Assembly (NCBI GenBank): GCA_025766275.1
Contig: JAFKAC010000015.1
Location: 1,054,001 to 1,118,000 of the forward strand
Length of the DNA stretch: 64,000 nucleotides
Reading direction: 5' to 3'
Source of the DNA: Lactarius indigo
Taxonomy: Eukaryota; Basidiomycota; Agaricomycetes; Russulales; Russulaceae
Below, piece after piece: positions 34,287-43,922 of this stretch (its first letter is position 1; each line of letters opens with the position of its first letter). Made by a program: the position numbers and the translations under genes. The notes under the pieces are model-generated. The model did not search any database. It was not told the origin of the DNA and saw nothing but the letters and a program-made list of their open reading frames with translations.

Positions 34287-37200
34287 GAGGGGGGGTGAAG
34301 AGAAGGCGTTTTCATTTTGCGCCGAACTGCGCTTATCTTATCTTTGCGAGTCATTGCTTTGCTCCCGGGGAGGGAAGACCGGTGCTGCGCTGGGAGGAAA
34401 TGGAAAGAACGGCGTGCCACATAGCGGAAACACGTCGTTGACAATCTATAGTCCACGTGCACAGTATGAGTAGCGAATGTCAGGGAAGCTCGAAGTGCTT
34501 CTCGATTGAAATGAGGGTCCTAGGCGAGATCGCTACAGGGAGGCAGGGCGTCTCGGAGCGAGTTGATGCGCATTTGGACGTGTGAGTCTCACCATTCCCT
34601 TGGCAATTTATAGGGGTGCGGTGGGTGGGGGAAATAAAAGAGTTTTGGCTCTTTGTACCAGGAGAAATACGCGCGGACAGGTGGTAGTATGCAGGAAAGG
34701 AATGAGCACGTGCCCCCTCAACCACTGAGACAATCCCGAGCAATCAGGCTCACCGGTGTATCAATACAAGAATGATTGATCGTACACCTTGTACACGGCC
34801 AACTTTCTCATCATCAAGCCATCAGTATAATTAAAAAGACATACTTTGGTAGTGTTGGAAGTACTACAGCCCAACCAGGCAAGCGAACGACGGTACACAA
34901 GCACGAAATGAATCTACGCAGGGAGCCTAATAGTTTTGATATATCTTCCCGCCTATACCGTCAAGACCCCGGGTACAGGGGGTACTGGGTACTTCTCTCG
35001 GTTAAATGCTATGACACTGTCGGAGATCGACGTGTCGGAGGAAATTGGTGGAAGACTCTTCGGGACACCCGCGTTGGTGCTTGTTTCAGTCGTAATTTGC
35101 ACGGCGCACGGGCTTGAGGCACCCCTGCGTGCATTGCGCAGAGTGAACGTGGTAACAGCACTTTCCGGTCCGTTGAGCGTCTCACGGAGGTTATCTCGTG
35201 AGTTCAGGCTGGGACAGGACGTCAGAGATCAACGAGACCGCAATGGAACAACGAACGAAGACGAACATGGACATGAGCCCGCAGAAATAGAGCCGAATCA
35301 TGATGAAGAAGGACGGCGCATAAAGGAACGCATTTCGATAATTAGCGAGCTTCATTGAGGAAGAGGATGTCAATAGAGGACGCAAGAGGTAAAGGCGAAC
35401 AATACCAAAGTGACGCATGAGATGGCAAACACTCTGTAGAATAGCACAATTGTCAGAGAATAAGTTAACACCCATCAGTGTACTGGCTCACAGGTTGAGT
35501 GCGCCACAATTGATAGCATAAACCGCAAGAAGGTTCAACACGTTGTTTGTTCTAGCAAGAGACCCAGCGTTAACAAAGTGACAGCATTTTGCAATGTTTG
35601 GCACGAATGTACCTCCGAACTTGAGTGTGGTTACACAAGAGGGTGTGAACCATTCCAAAAGTGATAAGGACGTCGCAAAGGACCTTGCAACCTAATGTAG
35701 CCATGCAAAGCCCCTGGTATGAATAATAAGAGATTGCGGCTCAACTCATCATACTAGCAAACGTGCCTGAAAGCGATTACCCGGCTCGTGTATGTGCTCC
35801 AGGCTATATGCCAACCCACTTAGCAAAAAGGAAAACAACGTGTGTAACTATGGCTCACACTTTTGCACTGAACACTGAAAGACAAGGACAACACCTTAGC
35901 GACCTATCAGAGGAACAGAGGGGAGAAACATACAGATCCCAATAGCTTTCAAAGTTGATTAAAGGTAAGGCAAAGGCCTCGAGGCAAGCCACTGCGGAGG
36001 GACTCACCAAATGATGACAGTGAGACTGGCAGACTGTTCATGTGAGTGGGTGTCAGCTCCGAACAAATTGAGTATACGTACGATCGCCGCTGGTAAGTAT
36101 GGAGATCCTCGACTCACTGGACTAAAATAAGCCTCCTACAGTTGAAGAATATCCAGTAAACTCACGACGATAGATCCTATATGCATAGAAGCTACGTCTC
36201 TTTCAGTAAGATCTTCATGGATTCCCAGTGAAAACGTACTGCTCTACAGAAACTTCAAGAATAACTGATTACGTGTGCATAAGCATTGCGGACAAAATTG
36301 ATCACAACGAACTAGCGCACAGCCGGATAAAGCAATCGCCTTCAGAGATGTTTATTTTGTAAGTTTCAGGGACAAGCCAGGCGTCACAGATCACAGACGA
36401 CGTACGGGAAGACTCCTGGAAATGCCATAAGCTCATCAATATACGACAGTACTTTTGGAGTGGCTCACCATGGTACGAATCGGAGGGACTGATAATCCCC
36501 AAAATTTGTGACGCTAGTATAATAATTGGTGTGAATAACGAAAGCCACATTGGCTGAGTCAATGAGCCTAGTCGGATGTGATGTCACTATCATCGGTTGG
36601 AAAGGGAGGGCTTTCGAAAATGTATACATCAAAAAAGCGACCTGCAAATGCTTCATTAAAATCCCGAGCATAGGACATAGCAAGTGGGGGCTCACGAAGG
36701 ACTTGAGAGGCCACCGATCCCTTGAGCTGTGACTATTATAGTAGGAATATACTTGCAACCAGGTAACACCATAGATGCTACATGGCCGATCAGGCTCGAT
36801 CAGATACTGCAACAGCGTGTTGTAAACAGTGGGACGCACATAGACGAGAGGATCGTGCCGATGAACAATGCCCCAAGGGTGTTGTTCACAGGGATCAGTG
36901 CAGGCATGGCAGACAAAAGTCAAGAAAGACTATCAGAATCGACAGCAGTGAAAGGTGGACAAAAGGCGGCCGATGGGAGCGGTCGATTACTCAACCCGCA
37001 GCGCTATAGATGAAGGCCTCTATCATGGCGCCGGCGCAAATAGGAAGGAGATGACAGATCGTCAAAAATGAATGATCCCATCAGGAGAGTGCGCGCGGGG
37101 GAGCTTGCACAGCCTATAGTCCTTTCAAATTAGCTGGTGATTTTCCGCTAGGGTCTGAGGACCGTGTCTGCAATGTCTGGAAGTCTTGAGTTTATACATA

Positions 37201-38700
37201 ACAGTGGACCTTTCCGGCACAACCGGTGATCAGAGCCAAGTGGATGAGGCAAACGATGACGAGAAAGAACAGATCTTCCCACGGCCAGTAAAATTAATCT
37301 ATTTCTAAGAGCCAGAGACATAGGCTGACTGGGCGTGAGACACAGCAACTACTACCTCATGCGTACCGTTTCATCTCCTTCAATGCAGCATATGGATCCG
37401 ACTTGGGCGGATATCCATACCGTGGCTCAGGTTTTTCTGTCCAACAGATCAGCTGGCGAACACACTTGCGAATAGGTGTGAGAACTCACTGATGACCTCT
37501 CTCCAGATCCTCGAACTCTCCAAATCCCAGACCGCCCTCCACATAAATGCACCCCCGCCATCAGTCTCAAGTGCATGTTCCTGCACAAACTTTCTTACAT
37601 CGAAACCATCTCGTTCGAGTGGGCCGGGCGGGAGCGAGAGCTTCGCAGTCGGGTCCGCGTGGGGAAGAAGTAATAGCACATAACGGTGGTACGGCGTCCC
37701 CCGCGCAGGGTGCGGGGGCACATAAGGCGTATGAGCAATGGAAGGGAGCAAACCAGCAGATGTCGCAGAGAGGCTAATGTTCGGCCTATTGACAACCATG
37801 TCGTCATGACGTTCACATGAATGGAACGAAAATGGACAAACGCACTGTAACCAATGAAGGTACGTCCTGAATGACTGATTCTCCTCGTCCGGAACGTCTG
37901 CGGGTGATTCAGATTGGGCCAGCGTAGACTAAGTGATGAGGTTACCTGGATCGACCATAAGTAAAGTGTAGAATCTCGGCTCAGGGTGGAATACGGTGGC
38001 ATAGAGCTTGGGAGGGCGGCGCGTCTAAACGTAGGTCAAGTGAGTACTAATCGAATTGACCTGTCTCAGCACACGCATATACCTGCTCGTTCACAATGAA
38101 GGCGCCGGCCTCGACTGGCGCGGTCTTCCTCTTCGCCCTTGCACGAAGGACGACATCATTCGGCGGAGCCTCCGGCAAGACCACACGCAAGTCAACTGTA
38201 GGCCGGAAGCACAGGAAGGACGTCTGGAATGACGTGCATCTGGTAAAGACGCTCCATCTGAGAGCTTGTTTAGAAAGGGATATCACCTTGAGAACGGAGG
38301 GGTAAAACAACATACGAGTAGGTCCAAAGCACCTTCGTTTCGCCAGCGTTGTTCAACGAGGTGACGATAAACCTTTTGACTCATATCCGCTGTGACCAAG
38401 AGTCGTCAGTCAAGCCGCAGTCAAAGCCGAGCAGGAAAACAGACCCATCCCATTCGCAGCCTTCCACCTCACCTCTGGCAGGTTTATTTGCGCCATAACC
38501 TCCAGCACCTCCAGCCGCTTTTTTGCGTCCTCTACATCCTCAGTAGGCACCACTCCGTTCTCTATGCTTAGTCGAAGCGCGTCAGCTTCCACTTGTACTG
38601 CAGCCGCGTCTGCACGAATGTAGGCGAGGGCTTGGTCATACGCAGGGATGACGCCGGGTGCGACGGGCGGATTCCATTCACGAGGTCTCTCGGCATTAAT
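34287..38700. repeat. Direct tandem duplication, unit 2
   Basis: Second unit, holding DUF6534 copy C and the fuller mL38 copy. Similarity to unit 1 ends inside the first exon of mL38 at about 38690, which places the breakpoint within that gene. Confidence 0.8.
34953..36907 (-). CDS. DUF6534-type membrane protein, copy C
   Basis: Starts MPALIPVNNTLGALFIGTI (ATG at 36907, minus). Introns that close in phase: gtgcgt...catgtag into IYGVTWLQVYSYYN; gtgagc...tttgcag between WPLKSF and VAFLM; gtatac...cgactag into LIDSANVAFVIHTNYY; gtgagcc...tttccag after VPW into SLPV. Further on VLNLLAVYAINCGALNL, then SVCHLMRHFGIV, RLYFCGLMSMF, and a tail SLNSRDNLRETLNG open to a stop at 34953. The pattern is that of the family, with several membrane helices. 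The exons after SLPV are not fully solved. The best preserved of the duplicated pair. Confidence 0.65.
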
Positions 38701-38922
38701 ACTTGGGCGAATGGCGGGATATTTTAGGTTCCTACGACCCTGAGTCCTATGTCGTGGAGCAGGTGTCGAGACTGGATCAGCGTCGAGTGGGGTAACCGAG
38801 TCGGATGGGGTAGAAGAAACTGGAGGTGAAGTGATAGACGACGCACTCGAGAGGCTTTCGAGCGTCGAGTTGGCCCTTGCGAGGGGAACTCGAAGCGCGC
38901 GAAGCCGAACGAGTGTGAACAT
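37357..38922 (-). CDS. MRPL35: Mitochondrial large-subunit ribosomal protein mL38
   Basis: PEBP-like protein of the mitochondrial large ribosomal subunit. The N-terminus MFTLVRLRALRVPLARANST is Arg-rich without acidic residues, as expected for a mitochondrial leader. Blocks in order: KYPAIRPSINAERPREWNPP, AAVQVEADALRL, VYRHLVEQRWRNEGALDLL, MERLYQMHVIPDVLP, VDLRVVLPEAP, LYATVFHPEPRFYTLLMVDP, FRTYLHWL, HPARGTPYHRYVLLLL, FMWRAVWDLESSRIWREV, KPEPRYGYPPKSDPYAALK. Most introns close in phase. Two oddities: one extra base at about 38198-38215 shifts the frame between DVLPVL and RPTVDL, and the last join needs a 29-nt intron (37437-37465). The right end of the tandem duplication lies within exon 1. 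The extra base means it may be non-functional, or there may be a base error. Confidence 0.85.
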
Positions 38923-39036
38923 CACCGTGACAAAACGCGTGAAGCGACGGAACGAACGGACGACATGGACCTATCCTCACCACGTGACTACCTCCCATAC
39001 TGCATAATTCAACGAACCGAGCATAGTAAAAACTAT

Positions 39037-39145
39037 GGCAAGATGGCCGAGTGGTCCAAGGCGTGTGACTCAAGCGAAAGCTTGCCTGATGATTCAGGTT
39101 TCTCATCTGCGTATGCAGGCAGGGGTTCGAATCCCCTTCTTGTCA
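39037..39145 (+). tRNA. tRNA-Leu (anticodon CAA) with intron
   Basis: The 7-bp acceptor stem pairs 39037-39043 (GGCAAGA) with 39138-39144 (TCTTGTC, one G-U pair). D arm GCC...GGC, TGG box GAGTGGTCCAAGG, anticodon CAA at 39071-39073 after CT, a long type-II variable arm (CTGC-GTAT-GCAG, about 39107-39118) and T arm AGGGG-TTCGAAT-CCCCT. An intron of about 27 nt follows the base after the anticodon (about 39075-39101), the standard position; it contains TTGCC, complementary in part to the anticodon region. The outermost anticodon-stem pair is mismatched. Sits 115 bp upstream of the mL38 start, in opposite direction. Confidence 0.88.
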
Positions 39146-39148
39146 ATC

Positions 39149-39153
39149 TTTTT
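39149..39153 (+). terminator. RNA polymerase III terminator of tRNA-Leu
   Basis: Run of five T directly 3' of the tRNA end (gap of 3 nt). Confidence 0.75.
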
Positions 39154-39213
39154 CCCCTTTATTCCATTTGTAGTAACTGGGTCTACACCTACAACTAGTC
39201 ACTGGCCAAGAGT

Positions 39214-39987
39214 TCATTTTACAATTGGGTTAACCCCCCGTGCACCAAGGTAGGTCTTTCGCAGCGCTGGTAGACTGGGTCAGGTAAGGATTAGTTTGCG
39301 CATATGGAGAAGAAGCCCCTGAGATACGTGTACTCACCAAGCCTTTAATAAGCTCGTAGATGCTCTTGTCGTGAAAACGCAGCCCTGTTATCGGGTCAGT
39401 GTACGGTGCCTGTGAAGTACGCCGTTACAAAAGAGATCATGAAGCGCACACTTTACGCACTTCTAAGCCAGTAATATCGCAATAGCGTCGTTGTGGTAGT
39501 ACCGATGGTGGTGCTTCGATGGATAGATCTAACGTCGTTGTACTTAGTGACGCGACAGTAGGCTGTGAGGCTAACGAAAGACCGCTTACACGACGGCATA
39601 TCGTCCTCCACGACTGGGCCAACTGAGGTAGCACCATCAACTTCCATGGCCTCCTCTCGCTCTTTCCTTCGTTTCTCCCTTTCCAGCCTTTCGCGCTCAC
39701 GCTCCTGTCCCAGAACGGTCTTCAAGTTCTTCGTCCGACGGCTCGCATTCTTCGTGTAGGCCGGGTTCTTGAACGGCCGCGGGGCAGATAGGATGGATAG
39801 TTGCTCCGCGAGGGTCTAGGAGTGATTAGCTAGGGAGGGAAGAAAAAGGCATTGGTGCGCACAGGGATTTGAGGTGTTGCGGTACCTTCTGTGCTCGGTG
39901 CAGCCGAAGGCTTTTTGCGCGTAGAGCCCTTGGGTGGCCTTTTATCTTTGTCAAATAATATACAAAACGAGGAGAGGCGACAGACAT
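39214..39987 (-). CDS. IES6: INO80 complex subunit Ies6 (INO80C)
   Basis: Small nuclear subunit that binds Arp5 in INO80. Minus-strand exons: KRPPKGSTRKKPSAAPSTE; TLAEQLSILSAPRPFKNPAYTKNASRRTKNLKTVLGQE plus an acidic/basic helix; then the YL1 C-terminal domain SIEAPPSVLPQRRYCDITGLE, YTDPITGLRFHDKSIYELIK, and a last exon ALRKTYLGARGVNPIVK. Introns at about 39838-39890, 39541-39591, 39420-39470 and 39256-39339 fit. The last residues and the domain order are typical of the family. The 5' end is uncertain: the ATG at 39987 is not in frame with the KRPPKG exon without a very short intron. Divergent from IND1. Confidence 0.85.
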
Positions 39988-40064
39988 TTCGTGAGGGCGA
40001 CGCGCTTTTGCGTTGAAAGTCTTTAGAGAGGCACGTTCAACCTCTCCAATCAGTCACCACATCC

Positions 40065-41325
40065 ATGAACTCAACAACGCGGCGGTTCTTCAACACCTTG
40101 CGCACACTGAGTCATGAGAACCCTCTCGTACTCAACACCTACTTGATCCACCTACATTTCGCTGAATTGTTTTCTACAGGGTCTCCCGAAGCGTGGTGAA
40201 CCCCCGATGATGCCGCGTCGCGGGCTCCCACCAAAGCGCAGCATCCCGCACGTCAAAAAGGTTGTTGCTGTTGCCAGTGGCAAGGGCGGCGTGGGCAAGA
40301 GCACTGTGGCAGGTCCGTCGTTCCAACATCCCAGTCTCGTACGTACCATCCGACATGTTCTCCTTACTTTCAAAGTGAACCTCGCGTTCTCCATCGCCTC
40401 CCGTAAACGCGTACGGGTCGGCGTGCTAGACCTCGACATCTTCGGACCATCTGTGCCCAAGCTCCTCGGTCTCGAAACCGCCGGGGAACCCCTATCTAAC
40501 GTCCGGTTCGTCCTTCACACCCTCATTACTCCTCGCCTGCATGACTCTTGCATTCGTGCGTCGTCAGCTGGTGCGCTCGTCCCCCTCACCAATCACGGCC
40601 TCCCTGCAATGTCTATGGGGTTCCTGCTCCCTGGTGCTGACGCCCCCGTGACCTGGCGCGGCCTAATGGTACAAAAAGCCGTGCAGCAGTTGCTCTTCGA
40701 CGTTGACTGGCGCGGGGTAGATGCACACGGGCCCGGCCTCGACCTTCTGGTGATAGACATGCCGCCTGGTACTGGGGATGTACCACTCTCACTCGGACAA
40801 CTCGTTAACGTGGATGGTACGAACGCTTCTCTGACACCCTTGTGTGTTTAGTGTTTACTTTGGTTGCCACGCGAACTAATAGGCTCGGTGATCGTTTCCA
40901 CGCCGCAAGACGTTGCTCTGGCGGACGTTCGGAAGGGAATTGCGGCCTTCCACAAACTCTCTATTCCCGTATGTCCGCTTGACCTCCGTTGCTAGCTTTG
41001 TAATGATCAAAGCTTCTTTTGAAAGACAATTGGGCTTGTCCTTAATCAGTCGTACTTCCTCTGCCCCTCGTGTAACACCCCGCACCACCTGTTTGGTTCG
41101 TCTGACGCAGCTAAGGGACTTGGCGTCGAACTCCTTGGTGAGCTTCCGCTTACGCCGGGTGTGAGCACCGGCGGTGATGCGGGGCTACCCTACGCGCTCC
41201 TCAGTTCGCGTTCTGAGACCGACGGACTGGCTGGCCACCGGTGGCGTGAGGCAATGACGAGCGTTGCCGAACGAGTATGGGAGGCGTTACACCCTGGCCC
41301 TGGAAACGCCACGGCGCCGCGGTAA
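40065..41325 (+). CDS. IND1: Mitochondrial Fe-S P-loop ATPase Ind1 (NUBPL), complex I assembly
   Basis: Mrp/NBP35-family ATPase that delivers [4Fe-4S] clusters to respiratory complex I. The first exon gives a mitochondrial leader MNSTTRRFFNTLRTLSHENPL; an intron (40128-40179) joins in phase to GLPKRGEPPMMPRRGLPPKR. Then the deviant Walker A GKGGVGKSTV, VGVLDLDIFGPSVPKLLG, MSMGFLLP, MVQKAVQQLL, LLVIDMPPGTGDVPLSLGQ, SVIVSTPQDVALADVRKG. The C-terminal exon holds CPSC, the pair of Cys that bridges the cluster, followed by HHLFGSSDAAKGLGVELLGELPL. Introns near 40316-40374, 40817-40882 and 40971-41029 fit; the region 40500-40570 may be a retained or misread intron. It implies the organism keeps complex I. 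Confidence 0.9.
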
Positions 41326-42011
41326 AGTCGACAATTCTCTGTCGAGTTTACTGTAGAAGCCATCATTTTTTAATTTCGTCTTGTCTGAGCCTCTGCCAGT
41401 GAGTCAATATACCACAAGACATCTGATCAAATATCAGCTTTCACCTGGTCCCTCTGATTACGTCCAACACCCCTACACCTGAACCATGAAGGTTACTGGG
41501 ATTGGCCATGATGCGCGAAGCTAATATTTGGAGGTCAGAAAATCTACTCAGGCTAGCACCGACCTTTTTGGGTATTTCTGCGTTTAAAGAGTGTTGCACC
41601 ACATGTGATTGTAAATGACATCCGTTACACATTAATACTGTACTGTACTTGGGCTTCTGTGCAACTGAACCATTGTGCGTGTTCACTATTGGAATTTGAG
41701 CCATGTGGTACCTGTGAAGCTTGTGACGGGTGTCAGGCCCAGCGAATCAACGATTTCATACAACTTTCATTTGCGCGCAATTTCAAAGTCCACCAGTCCA
41801 GGACAAGGGGAATAGAATGTATTTAGGGACAATAAGAACACAGTTCAGCACCCGATCACAGAACTGAACCGACTCGTCTAGGAACCAGGTCTCCTAGAGA
41901 GATTAGGCGCTAGAATTACAGAGAGTGATTCGACCAGCTCTTGGCAGTCCAACCTGCTCGCCGAGCAGGCATATCCAGGAGCCACATTCTAGATGTGACC
42001 CAGTTGCAAGT
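41326..42011. other. Intergenic stretch, no supported gene
   Basis: Between the IND1 stop and DUF6534 copy D. Short open frames on both strands carry no recognisable domain. Confidence 0.4.
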
Positions 42012-43922
42012 TCAAATAATGTCTTCGTCTACTCCTACTGCTTTCTCCGCTGTCCCCCCCTCCCTGACTCTCATCATTGCCAGCATTTCACTACTTGAGT
42101 GAGAACCTAGCTTGAGCGTTGATTGTGGGTGACCATCGATGACCTGCTCGTGAGTGATCGTGACAACTGTGCGTCGTTCACCTCTTAATCTCGAGCGCAC
42201 ATTAACGCGCGAATTGAGTCTGTTTCCGACAATAAGTGCCTGCTCGCTATGCGGTGGCTAGATAACTGGTGGATGGCACGCACATCGTGATGAATGAACA
42301 CACATATAACCGGACAAGGACGAAGAAAGACTGGTGCGTAGATTAGCGTCGTAGGAAATTTCACATACTGGGACACGGAGAGTCATCGTTAGTCAACATT
42401 AGCGTGGGACAATGCCACTCACCGTGATCAGGCAGGTAGAAGCGAAAACCCTTTCCATCACCGCTACACATTAGATGTTGTATGTCAAAAAGGGCGACTG
42501 TCTTACAGATTCAGCGCCCCACTATTGACAATGTACAATATCACCAAGTTGACAACCCGTTTCGCCCTACGAGGAAGTGTGGTTGTGAGTGAAGAAACGT
42601 GAATACGCGAAATGTCAACACTGATGCCAAGGACGCACCTTTTGGCACCCGAGCGCTGTTTGAGGACATAATACACCATACCCGCAGTGATGAATATACC
42701 GCACGCCACCTCGAGTGATAAAGCACTAGCTCCATACGGCTGTACTCGAGACATCAGAAACGACAAAGAACGGATGGGTGCATCAGGGGGGACTGACAAC
42801 CGACGGGGCATTTTCCAGATACGATCCTATTTGAAAACTGAGGTGGTTTCTGAACAATATTCGAAACGCATATCTATAAACCGCTCACCTTTTCACGGTA
42901 AATGCTTCAAACAGAAAGACACGAATCAGCGCCACATGTCGGTCTCACGTTAACACTGTTGGTAAGCTTACCGATAGCAAAACCTGGATCTGTTTCAGAT
43001 ACAAAGCTCCTTGGGCGTTGAAAACCCACTCACCGAACTCTGTTGCAGATAGCACACTCTGGACAAAACGTAGTCAGGTCCAAATCGTGTCGCGGAATTC
43101 GAAAGTCTGTACAAACAATAACGAGTGGCATGTAGATATTCTTTCTTTGGCTCACTGCAACGGACACTTGATAACGGTGCGGAACAGTCGAACGATCCAC
43201 GTACGCTGGTAAATTCTGACGGCATAGAATCTAACGAACGTGGTGGTGAGAGCTCGAATGACGACCTGAAATCGAAACTCACTGCTGAATGCACGTAGTT
43301 ACAGCCACTGGAAAAAGGGATGACAACCCCGTGTCACAGATGAGTGTTGTCGATAGACGCACCCCCAATGATGCTTTGAACCTAAAACCACCGCCAGGAC
43401 GTATGAGTAAACTCTGTCGTTCAAATTTTGCCGATGTGAATCGCCGTACCACCAAACTCCTACGAAGAAGGTGAGTTGACAGATCATTGACGAATACTTC
43501 GTGCTTACCATGGGGCATGAAGGTCGGCCAGAAAATTCCCAAAGTTTGTAACCGCAGCTATGTAGAACCCATGACAAAGGAGCGCCAAGTGTATCGAATC
43601 GAGCACCCTGCATAGGGAAGTCGTAAGCGTGAAGAAAGTTGGATGGTGTGTCGTTGGCCTACATGAGTACTGCAACCTGTGACCAATTGTCATGAGAGAG
43701 TATGGACAAGGCACTTCGTGACTTACAAACGACCTTAGAAAAGCACCATCCTTCGAGGAATGCTCGGTAAAGTACAAGTACACCTGCAACCATGTGACGC
43801 CATATAGTCTGGAGCGAAGGGTATGAGACCCCCAGGAAAAGATAGATGCCTGGGACTTACATTGAGGAAAAGACAACGCCAACAAAGAAAGCCCCAAGGA
43901 GACGATTCAAAAGTGCCGACAT
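42012..43922 (-). CDS. DUF6534-type membrane protein, copy D
   Basis: The minus-strand start MSALLNRLLGAFFVGVVFSSM aligns with the starts of the other copies, and the gene length (1.91 kb) is nearly equal. Blocks: YGVTWLQVYLYFTEH, LDSIHLALLCHGFYIAAVTNFGNF, the central SLEVACGIFITAGMVYYVLKQRSG, VVNLVILYIVNSGALNL, and the tail RLNSRVNVRSRLRGERRTVV ending at 42012. The N-terminal part is more diverged from B and C than those are from each other. Introns were not all solved. Confidence 0.6.
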
